Assembly (NCBI RefSeq): GCF_014633365.1
Contig: NC_068339.1
Location: 1,803,001-1,867,000 of the forward strand
Direction of reading: 5' to 3'
Source of the DNA: Diospyros lotus
Lineage: Eukaryota > Streptophyta > Magnoliopsida > Ericales > Ebenaceae
DNA length: 64,000 bases
This document shows positions 37,565-47,792 of this stretch, in pieces. The stretch's first letter is position 1; the number at the start of each line of letters is the position of its first letter. The notes below the pieces were generated by a model. The model searched no databases, had not been told where the DNA came from, and saw only the letters and a program-made list of their open reading frames with translations. The position numbers and the translations under genes were made by a program.

Positions 37565-38660
37565 CAAAAGATCAGGTTGCATGATAGTGCAACATGAACG
37601 GATGATTACGTGTGGATTACACCAAGGCACAAAGAGGACTACCCGATGTATGACTTTGAGCTAGCAGCTCGGGTATGTGCTCTAGTGGTTATGGAAACAT
37701 TACTTGTATGGTGAGACATTTGATGTGCTCGCAAACCATGAAAAGTCTAAGGTATGTGTTCTCGTAGAAGTAGAGGTGTCAAAAGGGCCAGCCCGGCCCG
37801 ACCCGAGTCAGCCCACGGGCTTTTTAAAAGGGCCGGGTCGGGCCAGGGCCCTTTTGCCAAGGATAGGGCCCGGACCGGCCCACGACCCCTCTACAAGGGG
37901 GCCGGGCCGGGCCAACCCGTGGGCTAGAGGGCCGGGCCGGGCCCTTAGCCCACAGGGCCTAGCGGGCCGGGCCCGGGGGGCCTTACCTTTTTTTTTTAAA
38001 ATATTTTGTTTTAAAAATAATACATATAATATATACATATATAAATATCAAAATAATACAAATATAAAAATCAATTTTTTTCTTTTTAAAAATTTTTTCA
38101 TCTTGATTCTTAAGTTTTAAATATTATTTCATCATGTTATATTTTAAAATTCTATATGCCTTATAAATTTTCTTGTGAATTGATATGAAAAATAATGTAC
38201 ATATAAAAAGGAGAATGTTTATTTATAATTTAAATATATAAAAAATTTAACTTAAAAATTTTAAATAAATTGATGGTTATTATTTATATATATTACGAAA
38301 TTAATTTTTTTAGTATCTAATATCAATAATTATTAAAGAATAACAAAATTAAAAAAAAATGAGTAAGGGGCCTAAGGGCCTAACTGACTGGCCCATAAGG
38401 GCCTCATGGGCCGGGCCCTTAGACGAGCCGGGCCGAGCCGGGCTGTGGGCCCAATTTCTTTGGCCTGGCCCCTTTTGAACAGTAACGGGCCTGGCCAAAG
38501 CCCGGCCTGTCCCGGGCTGGGCCGCCTGGCCCTTTTGACACCTCTACATAGAAGGAGCTAAACATGAGACAACAATGATAGATGGAGTTCCTTGAGGGCT
38601 ACGACTGCACTACTTCGTATCACCCGGGGCGTGGCAGTGAGGTGCCTAACGCTTTGAGTT
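37565..38660 (+). pseudogene. Ty3/gypsy RNase H fragment, split by a hAT MITE
   Basis: The first part reads GCMIVQHERMITC, then after a frameshift DYPMYDFELAARVCALVV and GETFDVLANHEKSK, matching the plant gypsy RNase H motifs that usually read D-LELAAVV-ALK-WRHYLYG and T-DHKSLK. The MITE at 37771-38546 interrupts; after it come KELNMRQ, WMEFLEGYDCTTSYHPGRGS and PNALS, the RNase H end. Stops, among them TAG where CAG is expected before KELNMR, show decay. Confidence 0.8.
37771..38546 (+). mobile_element. hAT MITE, 776 bp, duplication CGTAGAAG/CATAGAAG
   Basis: Terminal inverted repeats read TAGAGGTGTCAAAAGGGCC on both ends, flanked by 8-bp CGTAGAAG and CATAGAAG (one change), as expected for hAT elements. 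The arms are unusually GC-rich, built of GGGCCGGGCC words that can fold into a hairpin, while the core is AT-rich. No coding capacity. A related copy in opposite orientation is at 52707-53507. Confidence 0.9.
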
Positions 38661-39142
38661 GGATGTGCCTACTGTAACTAGGTGGATAGCCAAGAGTGGC
38701 AATTGTTGGAGGCTTTTAGCCTGCTAACTATGAGTGTAGTGCCAAAGGGATTATTTATTTTTATCGCTGGCCTAACGGTTTAGCTGGATTTGGTGAACGA
38801 AATACGAAAGGCATGCGGTTGACTATGGATTGATGATCATGGCCAGCCTAAGGGTTCTGATTTTGAGACGCAGGATGGCATTTTCAAAAGTGTTGGGGTA
38901 GGATGTGCGTGCCTAAAAATTTTGGAAGGTGTGTGGTCGTCTGATCAAAGTCATAACGAAAAATTCTGTAAAAGACACGGTGTGCTCATAAATGTTGGAC
39001 GTGTATTCAATGCAAACCAGGATGTTGCTAGGGTTGAAATTATACGTGGTCGAGGTGTTCAGGTAATAAGCTGTGTTTGACCTTAGTTACTTGGTCGGTC
39101 ATGTGCAAATTTTGAGGACGAAATTTTACAAGGAGGGAAGAC
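38660..39142 (+). pseudogene. Decayed chromovirus pol and 3' untranslated part
   Basis: The DNA continues the gypsy element after RNase H. Short matches to the pre-integrase linker are possible (about 38840-38930) but weak. The end, NFEDEILQGG followed by the polypurine AAGGAGGGAAGAC (39130-39142), is the typical 3' end before an LTR. The integrase core is not recognisable, so there is an internal deletion. Confidence 0.5.
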
Positions 39143-39394
39143 TGTAACATCCATAATTTTGGAAATAATTAATAAATTGTTAAATCGACGGCAGGAAATG
39201 CCTTGGGACTTGGATGTCCAGAGAATAGGGCATGATATTGGTGAGCATCTCGAGGTGGGGCTAATGATGCTGGAAGCAGTCAAACCAAAAATAAATTATG
39301 GAATAATTTGTGTATAAGCCTGAATGAAGACAACCTAAGATAAGTAGAAAAGTTATACTGATAGACGATGACATGACCTTGAGTTTGCTGTCTG
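39143..39394 (+). repeat. Partial 3' LTR start
   Basis: It begins TGTAACATCC right after a polypurine tract and has AATCGACGGCAGGAAATGCC, a counterpart of the GAATCGACTGCAGGGAA word near the start of family A LTRs. After about 250 bp it stops and integrase sequence of another element follows. Confidence 0.55.
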
Positions 39395-39830
39395 GGATCA
39401 TATATGGCTCAAGGTAATGCTTGTGAAGGGCGTGCGGAGATTCGGGATCTCAAGAAAACTTAGCCCTCGGTATGTAGGACCATTCGAGATATTGGAGCGG
39501 GTAGAATCGTTAGCCTACCGGCTAGCCTTACCTCCACAATTAGCCAATGTTAATAATGTATTTCATGTGTCCATGCTGCGCAAGTATGTGCCAGACCCTC
39601 AACGTATTATTGATTATCGAACTCTTGGAGTCAAGAAAGATGCGTCGTATGACGAATTGCCAGTGACCATTCTGGAACGAAAAGAAAAAGTGTTGAGAAG
39701 TAGATCCATTCTATATGTAAAGGTCCAATGCGAGTATCACAGTCCAGAAGAAGCCACATGGGAGTTAAAGGAAGAAATGAAGCGTTCCTTCCCTCAGTTG
39801 CTTGAATGACTAGGTACGAATTTGGAGGAC
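39395..39830 (+). pseudogene. Ty3/gypsy integrase C-terminus with chromodomain-like tail
   Basis: An uninterrupted frame of 130 codons (39417-39809) carries KLSPRYVGPFEILERV, the GPY/F motif region of gypsy integrases, then YRLALPPQLANVNNVFHVSM LRKY, and a chromodomain-like end with LPVTILERKEK, VKVQCEYHS, EEATWELKEEM and FPQLLE. This is typical of plant chromoviruses, where the tail guides integration. The catalytic core upstream is missing, so it is a remnant. It is followed by the polypurine tract and an LTR from 39857. Confidence 0.85.
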
Positions 39831-39840
39831 CAAATTCTTT

Positions 39841-39856
39841 TAAGGGGGGGAGGACT
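39841..39856 (+). promoter_or_regulatory. Polypurine tract before 3' LTR
   Basis: AAGGGGGGGAGGACT directly precedes TGTAACGACC. This is the plus-strand primer position of an LTR retrotransposon and fixes the LTR start. Confidence 0.8.
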
Positions 39857-40398
39857 TGTAACGACCAGCTTATTTGTGAATTAATGTGAATTTTGGGTGT
39901 GAAAAATTAATTGGAGAAAAATTAAAATTTATCAAGTAAGTTTTGGTAATTATTCGAAATTAATTGAGGTCATTTGAGGAAATGGGCAATTAATTATTTT
40001 ATTTGGGAATATTTTAGAAATTGAAGAGAATATCTCTTTTTCATTTTTCTTAGATGCAATTGCCTTGGAAATTGAAGGAATATGAATGATGACCCTTGAA
40101 AATTGAAGAAATAAGCATGATGACCTTTAAAAATTGAACCCTTGAAAATTGAAGGAATATGAATGATGACCCTTGGAAATTGAAGGAATAAGCATGATGA
40201 TGTTTCTCCAAGCTTTGAAAAGAATAAATTAGGTGAAGTTTAATGAATTGAGTGCAAAATTGAGTATAAATAGAGAACATGGATGTAAAAGAATTGGAGG
40301 AGGAAGTGAAGGAGAAGCAGAGGAATTGGCCGTGAGCTTGAGGAGGAATTTTGGCAGTAAGTGAGAGTGCGATAAAGACGAGAATCGATCATTTAAAG

Positions 40399-40870
40399 GC
40401 AAGTTCTTCTTCCTCTTTGTTTCATTTAAGAGGCAAGATCTCAGTTTTCTCATTAATATGCAAGTTCAGTTTCTCCCTCTTCTCAAGTTCATGTTTGCAA
40501 ATTCTTCTTCCTTTTTGTTTCATTTAAAAGGCAAGTTCTCAGTTTTCTCATTAATATGCAAGTTCAGTTTCTCCCTCTTCTTAAGTTCATGTTTGCAAGT
40601 TCTTCTTCCTCCTTATTTTATTTAAGAGACAAGATCTCAGTTTTCTCATTAATATGCAAGTTCAGTTTCTCTCTCTTCTCAAGTTCTTATTTGCAAGTTC
40701 TTCTTTCTCTTTGTTTCATTTAAGATGCAAGATCTCGGTTTTCTCATTAATATGCAAGTTCAGTTTCTCCCTCTTCTCAAGTTCATGTTTGCAAGTTCTT
40801 TTTCCTCTTTGTTCCACTTAAGAGGCAAGATCTCAGTCTTTCTATTAATGAGCAAGTTCTTATCCCTATC
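40399..40870 (+). repeat. 98-bp tandem repeat, about five units
   Basis: Units start GCAAGTTCTTCTTCCTCTTT at about 40399, 40496, 40594, 40692 and 40790 and include ATTTAAGAGGCAAGATCTCA and TTAATATGCAAGTTCAG. The array is downstream of the LTR TATA box, thus in a likely transcribed leader. Confidence 0.85.
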
Positions 40871-41208
40871 TTGCATGTTATTTTCCTATTTTACAAGTTA
40901 TTTCCCTTTGCTAGTAAATTATTCCTTGATTTACATTTATACCTACTGAATCTCAAATAGGGTTTTGTATCACCCTATCTTTCCTTGGGAATTATGTTTT
41001 ATTGTAGACACGCAATGGTTTGATGTTGTCTTGCATGAATGTTTCCCTACTATGCATATTGCTTTGTAAATTGCATGTCAGTTATATATGAGAAGTTATT
41101 ACGAATATGTATGTTATGATAATGCATGAAACATATACATGAAAATGGTTTTTAATTAAAAATATGGAAAGGCCTCACAATGCGCACAGCGGACGAGTCC
41201 GCAGGATA

Positions 41209-41316
41209 TGTTATGGACTTCGGTCCCAAGTTTATGTTATGGACTTCGGTCCCAAGTTTATGTTTTGGACTTCGGTCCAAAGTTTACGTTATGGACTTCG
41301 GTCCCATGGTTTTAGA
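41209..41316 (+). repeat. 26-bp tandem repeat, four units
   Basis: Four units of GTTATGGACTTCGGTCCCAA plus a short TTTAT tail, the last one diverged. Each unit contains GGACTTCGGTCC, a near-palindromic word. Confidence 0.9.
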
Positions 41317-43875
41317 CTTTGGTTTCATGTTTATGGTTTTAAAAAAAATTGCATATGAGCATGGATGCATATTTTATCATATTATCATGTGAAAGTACCT
41401 TAAATGGCATTCATGACTCATTACTTCTTAATACCCATGACTCTTATGCTCATTTTTTTCTAGTTATACTTGCTGGGACTTGTGGCTCATGTTTGCTTGC
41501 ATCATTTCAGGTAAGGGTAAGGCTAAAGTAAAGGGAGAGCCAAGTGAATTAAGATCCATGGGGTAGCATTGTGTACAGAGCCGTCTCAATCAAAGGCCTT
41601 AGGGGGTGTTTTGTGGTGTGTAATATTAAGTCATACTTGTTTATGTTTTAGATTGTACCCCTGAGGGGATATAGTGGGTTTATGGACCCTGATGTGGTGT
41701 GTAATATTGAGCTACTTTTATTTATGTGAACATGTGAACATTATTGTGTTTGTCTATGAGTAAGAATGTATGAGTGTGGCTTCCATTGCCAAGAAAAATG
41801 TGTAATATTTTAATAGATTTTGACATTTTTATCATCTTGTTGTGGGTCCTAGTTAGGGGCACCTACAATCTCACCTTATCCCTCAACACGCACATGCATG
41901 AAATTACAAAGTGGTTGAAATATATAATATAGAAAGCGTGCGACGGCTGTTGGGCAACACCAAAGCCATATCCTATATGTCTTCACTTAGTAGTTATGAT
42001 TTAAATTAAATATTTGTTAATGATAGAAAGCTCTTATGATTTAAACATCATTAATATATTCAAATTAAATATGCAATACGACAGTATCACACACATTAAA
42101 CATGGCATGACATTTTGCTAATAAATTATATTAGGAGTTATGCAGAAACTTCTCAATCCTTGACGGAAAATATTAATTGCAATCTTAGGATAGGGATAGG
42201 GACAAAAGAAAAAATGTGAGAAATGCTAAGAAAGATAAGATATGAATGAATAAATTTGTACACGTATTCACACTCTTCGATAGTTACTTCAGATATAAAT
42301 AAAAGCAGAGAAATTCAATATAATAATGCTGATAGTTCCTTTTTTTTGTTAATTTAATAAACACTTAATTAATTTTCAAATTAGCTATTATAATAAGCTA
42401 AAATATCTTTTTTATATCATTTTCATTTGTTTAATATGTAAATAATATAAACATTAATATTCTTCTATGTCTCCCTTTTTGGAATTTTTCTCTTCATTCA
42501 GTCTTGACCTTGGGCCCATTTTGTTGGGCATTTTAATAGTTTTTTAAAAAATAAATACTTTAAAAATACTTTAAAAAACTATAAACATTTTTGATTTTTA
42601 AATTATCTATAGTTTTTGAAAATAGTTAATAGTTTGTAAACAAGTGTTAGCTTAACATTACCGTCTCTCTCAAGATGAAATCCTCTTCAATATCAACTAG
42701 TTAAACGTGTAGTTATAATGACTCGTGAACACCACGTAAGTATAATTAAAAGTGGCATAATTGAGTATTTAAATAATATTTTTATTAAATTATAAAAATA
42801 TTATTTGAACACTCAATAATGACACTTTTGGCAACATATGCATCGATATGCTGTATTTTATGTTACATTAATGCCAATGTACAAATATCATTAAAAGTGT
42901 AATAACTAAATGTTTAAATAATAATTTCATTAAATTAGGTAAATAATATTTAAACACTTAATTATTATAGTTTTAATATAAATTTTTAAGTAGACGTAAC
43001 AACTCACAAACAAGAGATTAAGCCGACCAACTAAAAATTGATCCGCTCATGTTTCCAAAACTATTTAAAATAATAATTAGCATTAACATTTTTAAAAACA
43101 AAAATACTATTTAAACACTCAATTTTCTATTAATCCATTTATATTAGGCTTAATACATACGGAGACCCCTAAACAATTAAAAAATATGATATTTGGTCCC
43201 TGAAGTGCAAAATATAAATAATTGGTTTCGAAACTATTAAAAAATATTATTTTTAAAATCTTACCGTGACAACTGATTAGTGCGGTACACATATGCTCAT
43301 TTTCCCAAGTAAACGCCACGTTAGCAAGACACATCAAATTAGACTAATACATAAATATGACATTTGGTTTCTTAATAATTAAAAAAAATAAAATTTGATT
43401 CCTCAATAATTAAAAAAAATTGACATTTAGTCTTTGATATGAAAAAAAAATCAAATTTAATATAAAAAACCTAAATTTCATACAAAACCTAAAAATATTC
43501 ATAAAAATAAACTAAATTTCATTAAAAAAAAACTAAAAATTTCATTAAAAAATACCTAAAAATAATCAAAAACAGATGTGAATTTTATAAAACAAAACCT
43601 ACAAATTTCATAAAAAAAGACCTATACTGCAAAAAAGACCTACACATTTAATGAAAAACCTCAAAATAATCAAAAAGACCTAAATAAAACTTATAAAATG
43701 AAATTCGGGTCATTCTATGAAATTTGTATTTTTATTATTTTTAGGACTTCTAATAAACTTTGTAGGTCTTTTTTTGAATATTTTAGGTCTTCTTTATGAA
43801 ATTTTTAGATCTTTTGATGAAATTTAGGTTTTTTTTGGGAATACTTTTAGGTTTTCTTTTTTTTTTTTTTTTGTC

Positions 43876-45427
43876 TAGTTGTAAAATTCTTTCAAATTTA
43901 TCCTTTTTGAATTATGACAAAAAAAAGGGGGAAGATTTTTGGATTCTTCATTTAGTTTTGTCATCATCAAAAAGGGAGAGATTCTTGTTTTGCCTTTTAT
44001 GTTGTTTTGATGATAAAAAACATTTATATTCTTACGATGAAAATATTTTCTCACTTGGCGCTCCTAAATCAACTTATAAGTTCTATAAGCACCAATCATG
44101 AAAATTAATTTCATCCTATACCAAAAATCTTGTGTTCAATATTCTTAATGGCATTTGGAAAAATAAGTTTTTGTATCAAAAGACTCTTTTAATTTTAATG
44201 TATCAAAAATGGTTTTGAAGTCTTGAAAAATTGGAGCAAAATTTTCAAACAATAAAGGATAAGTTGTCGACCATTTTTGGTAAATAGTTGATCGTTTTTG
44301 TCTTGCTATTGATCGACTTTTCAAGCCAGTCGACCAGTTCAAATGTTGCTCTTGGCCGTGTGCGATTGATTGTTTCTACATCTAACATGTCGACCGTTTT
44401 GTGCTACCAGTCGATCGTTTCTTATATATTATCGATCATTTTTATCTCTAACGGCTAGTTTTGCAAGCTTCAACTATCACAAACAACTAGTTTTGCTTCA
44501 AATTTTTTCTGTAGCCTGTAAATATAGTCAAAGGGAGATATTGAGAAGACTAATGGATGGAATGATTTGAGTTGAGCATATAAAAAGATATTTATCTTCT
44601 CACAAGAGTTCATGCCCTAATTTTCTCTCAAATAATGTTTTGTACTTAATTTCTTTCATTTGATTCCAAACCTTTTATTTGATTTTGAGAGGAATTGTCA
44701 TTAAGAGTGTCTACTCTTAGAACCTTTTTTTTGTTCAATTCTTGTATTTTTTTTTTTTGTTTTGATGACCTAGGTGTTCGAGCTTCACCCGAATAATCCT
44801 GAGGAGAGTAGCATTCTCCCTTGATTTTTCCTCTAGGTAAATTCAAATGCAGTCACAACCTATACACACTCGAAGTGGACTTTTGGAAAACTATTACACT
44901 CTCTATAGACCCCACATTTATGTCATGTGGACAAGACCCCTGGAAAGGCGACAGGGCACACCATGACTCTATCTTCACGTGGGCGACTTGTCTTCCAGCC
45001 TTACTGCTGCCTCCCAATACGTTACGAGGATGTGATCCTCCAATGCTCATGTTATCCTCCTTATGCTTTACCCGTGGGAGCTAATTCTTGTATTTTTTTT
45101 AGTTTGTGAGCTAGAGGGCCTTCGTACTTATGTATAAGTAGGAGATTTGTAATTTCCGACCTTGTTGCTAGAAGGCCTACTTGAGATCATGTAGGAGTTT
45201 TAGTAAATTGTTTAAAATCCTTAATAGGAAGTGAAGGGAGTTGATTAGGCTATATTTAACCAAACCACTATAAATCACTTTGTGTCCCTCTTGCATTTTA
45301 TTTTAGTTGTGCTTCATTATTTTTTTGTTTATCTTTCAAAATCTCTTAAAAAGTTTTTAATTTGTCTATCACCCAATTCACCCCTCCCTCTTTGTGGTGG
45401 TGCCATTCATTGTGCCAAATCTAACCC
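43876..45427 (+). mobile_element. Copia-type 3' end: polypurine tract and LTR
   Basis: The part 43920-43985 has TTTTGTCATCATCAAAAAGG GAGAG, the typical 3' internal end and polypurine tract of plant Ty1/copia elements. An LTR starts at 43986 (TGTTTTGCC) and runs to about 45427, ending CCAAATCTAAC. It aligns with the solo LTR at 19980-21878 in its second half and has its own TCGACC-rich field (44264-44440). A 328-bp retroposon-like insert lies at 44755-45082. It sits within the right arm of the fold-back element. Borders are approximate. Confidence 0.65.
44755..45082 (-). mobile_element. SINE-like retroposon with 18-bp direct repeats
   Basis: The insert is bordered by an 18-bp repeat, AATTCTTGTATTTTTTTT, at 44737-44754 and 45083-45100. 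A T-run at its left end is a poly(A) tail read on the minus strand. Comparison with the LTR at 19980 shows that it interrupts that LTR. The body is not AT-rich and has no clear polymerase III boxes, so SINE is one option and a retroposed gene fragment another. Confidence 0.55.
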
Positions 45428-45588
45428 GATAATTTTTAGGTATTTTAAAGAAATCTAGGTCCCTTTTTAATACTTTTAGCTCTTTTTTTTTATTAAATTT
45501 GAGGATTTCACTTTAAAAACATTATGCTTTTTAAATTATTTTAGGTATTTTTAATGAAATTTAGGTTTTGTAAAATATTTTTAAGTCT

Positions 45589-45672
45589 TTTTTATGGAAT
45601 TTATGTCTTTTTCTTCATATCAGGGATCAAATGATCCCTGATATGAAGAAAAAGACATAAATTCCATAAAAA
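45589..45672. repeat. Perfect 41-bp inverted repeat, 2-bp spacer
   Basis: Left arm 45589-45629 and right arm 45632-45672 are exact reverse complements; the centre reads GGGATCAAATGATCCC. The left arm belongs to the fold-back element, the right arm leads straight into the duplicated block that starts near 45672. Confidence 0.95.
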
Positions 45673-46506
45673 TTTGTACACGTCTTCACACCCTTCGATA
45701 GTTACTTCAGATATAAATAAAAGCAAAGAAATTCAATATAATAATGCTGACGGTTCCTTTTTTTGTTAATTTAATAAACACTTAATTAATTTTCAAATTT
45801 CCTATTATAATAAGCTAAAATATCTTTTATATCATTTTCATTTGTTTATTATGTAAATAATATAATAATTAATCCGTGTCCTATTTTTTTTTTTTTAAAC
45901 TTACAAAGAACAAAGCGTCCTTTTACCAACACCTAGAAGATGACAAACGAGAAAAGAGAAAAAAAGTATCAATAATGGAGTTAAGAAACCAGTGGCCTTT
46001 GCATATAAATAAATTTTGATTAATAATATAGTTTTAAATTTTCATTCACTATGCACTTTAAAACACATTTTTATTATTAATAAATATGTATTTCAGAACA
46101 CATTTTTTTTTTTTTAAAAATGTGTCAAACATAATTATAGTTTAAAACTACTAGAAAATGTTGTTTTAAATTATTGCTGTGACGGTCCGTTAGTGTGTGC
46201 ATTTATGCAGCCGTTTTTACAAGTAAACACCACGTCAACAAAACGCATCACATTAGACTAATATATATAAATATGACATTTGGTCTTTCAATATTTATTT
46301 TTTTTTGAAATTTCGTCCCTCAATAATTAAAACGCAAAATTAACATTTTGTCCTTGATATGAAAAAATGACCAAATTTAATAAAACAAAAGACCTAAATT
46401 TCATACAAGGCCTAAAAATATTCATAAAAATGACCAAAATTTCATTAAAAAATCTAAACTTTCATAAAAAAAACCAAAATTTTATATAAAAAAAAAATGT
46501 ACAAAT

Positions 46507-47792
46507 TGTTAGTGTAATATGCCTAATGCTAGATTTAGATGACGTCTAGCAGACTTGTAAAAAAATACATTCATTGTATTTATATATATATTAATAAAAG
46601 GCGGTAAGTTGTTCATCATTCATAAATTCTCTAGTTTATTATATGAATAAGTCCATAGATCTTTTATTTGAGAATCTTATTATTAAGATGTTAAGATTAT
46701 GTGACACAATTATCTAGTAATAAGTCTTTTTAAACGATTCATACTCCTTAGACTTATTGGTGGGGACTCTGATTAGTCAAATATGGACTAGCACATAGTT
46801 TACTACCCTTGATCAGTATGAGCTACTGATGATAAAGGATGGTGTGTCACATGCCATATGTAATACCCCGGGAGCCCAAATGAGGGTAGTATATATCGAG
46901 GATAAGTAAGGAAGGAAACAACACCAGTTGGATACCTTTTGGGCTGAATGTAGGCAAGGAACTCCGGGGTTAAGCGTGCTTGAGCTGGGGAAGTTCAAGG
47001 ATGGGTGACCCCCTGGGAAGTTCGTGTAGGCCTATTAGGGTAAGTTATTCCTGTCCTTTCTATTGCTCGATGCGGGATGTTACAGGTGGTATCAGAGCTG
47101 ACCCTTAGAGAAGGCGGTCCAATGAGGGCGGAGAGTGGCCCCGGGGCGCGAGGCCTGATCAAGGAGCGGCTCCTATCAGGCTTCTAGGATGGCAGCCTCC
47201 AAATGAGAGAAGATCTGGGACTAGTTGTAAGGTCGCATAACGAGGACGTCATGTGCTCAAGGGGGGAGAATGTAATACCCCGAGAGCCCAAAGGAGGATA
47301 GTATATATCGAGGATAAGTAAGGAAGGAAACAACACCAGCTAGATATCTTTTGGGCTGAATGTAGGCAAGGAACTCCCGGGTTAAGAGTGTTTGAGCTGG
47401 GGAAGTTCAAGGATGGGTGACCCTCTAGGAAGTTCATGTAGGCCCATCAGGGACTGATTAAACTCACAAGACTCAATAATTATTTCAGATCTAGTATGGT
47501 GTGATCGAGATAGCATATCAGAATTCCTTTCGATATCTCGTGGTAATCAATGGTATTAGCTTATATGTCGATTCATGATCAATAAATCATATTCCTCTTC
47601 TGAAATATCTAAGGACCGAGAACTTTTGAGAAATCCTGAACTAAAGATTTTTGTCACAGATTTTTAACACTTAAAGAATAAAGATGAGAGTATAAATGAA
47701 GATATAACATTTTATTAATTTACAAAATTACATCTTTAGTACTCGTTATACATACTAGATGTCATGTAAATCTAGCACTAGGGCACTAACAC
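46507..47792. mobile_element. Possible TIR element holding the Cassandra copy
   Basis: The left end TGTTAGTGTAATATGCC with TGCTAGATTTAGATGACGTC is mirrored by the right end, which on the minus strand reads TGTTAGTGCCCTAG and TGCTAGATTTACATGACATC. This gives inverted ends of about 45 bp. No target duplication was found, and the left end with its flank also occurs at 60340, so it may be part of a larger unit. Confidence 0.45.
46859..47453 (+). mobile_element. Cassandra TRIM, 3' LTR truncated
   Basis: The 5' LTR (46859-47084) starts TGTAATACCCC, ends GCGGGATGTTACA and carries the 5S-derived block GTTAAGCGTGCTTGAG, GGATGGGTGACC, GGGAAGTTCG. A primer site TGGTATCAGAGC lies at 47087-47098 and a polypurine tract AAGGGGGGAGAA at 47259-47270. 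The 3' LTR (47271-47453) stops after AGGCCCATCAGGG, lacking the last ~40 bp. The host continues with sequence related to 60705, so a deletion removed the LTR end and a little host DNA. Confidence 0.9.

Larger units (their letters stand above)
39857..41867 (+). repeat. 3' LTR of chromovirus, family B type
   Basis: It starts TGTAACGACC after the polypurine tract and ends GGGGCACCTACA. The right border is confirmed because the next base begins a segment that is present, without this LTR, at 58748. A TATAAATAG motif lies at 40265-40273. Inside are a ~33-bp repeat (40070-40210), a 98-bp tandem repeat (40399-40870) and a 26-bp tandem repeat (41209-41316). It shares the GCAAGTTC part and the 3' region with the interrupted LTR at 13507-23877. 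No matching 5' LTR is in the window. Confidence 0.8.
43139..45640. mobile_element. Fold-back (long inverted repeat) element, copy 1
   Basis: The left arm (43139-43690) is made of repeated CCTAAATTTCATAAAA and AAAGACCTAAA words; the right arm (43690-43862 and 45428-45640) has their complements TTTTATGAAATTTAGG. The arms are separated only by the later insertion at about 43876-45427. Outer words such as TTGGTCCCTGAAGTGC have complements near the right end of copy 2 (about 58390). Long inverted arms suggest a Mutator-like or fold-back DNA element; no transposase and no clean duplication were found. Confidence 0.55.
41868..46858 (+). repeat. Segment duplicated at 58748-60743, with extra insertions
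   Basis: 41868-42460 matches 58748-59370, and 45672-46858 matches 59170-60690. The blocks share words such as GGCTGTTGGGCAACACCAAA, CTTCGATAGTTACTTCAGAT and ACCCTTGATCAGTATGAG. About 200 bp (42247-42460) recur as 45672-45870, flanking the 3.2-kb middle part. The middle holds a patch shared with 35743-35972, the fold-back element and a copia-type LTR end. No host gene is seen. Confidence 0.75.

Noticed and set aside
37704..38120. Gly/Pro/Arg-rich frame of 138 codons
   Set aside because: It runs from RNase H debris into the GGCC-rich arm of a hAT MITE and is not conserved as a protein.
46936..47035. A 5S rRNA gene
   Set aside because: The 5S likeness is limited to the internal promoter half, sits inside an LTR next to a primer binding site, and is repeated in the partner LTR, so it is Cassandra.
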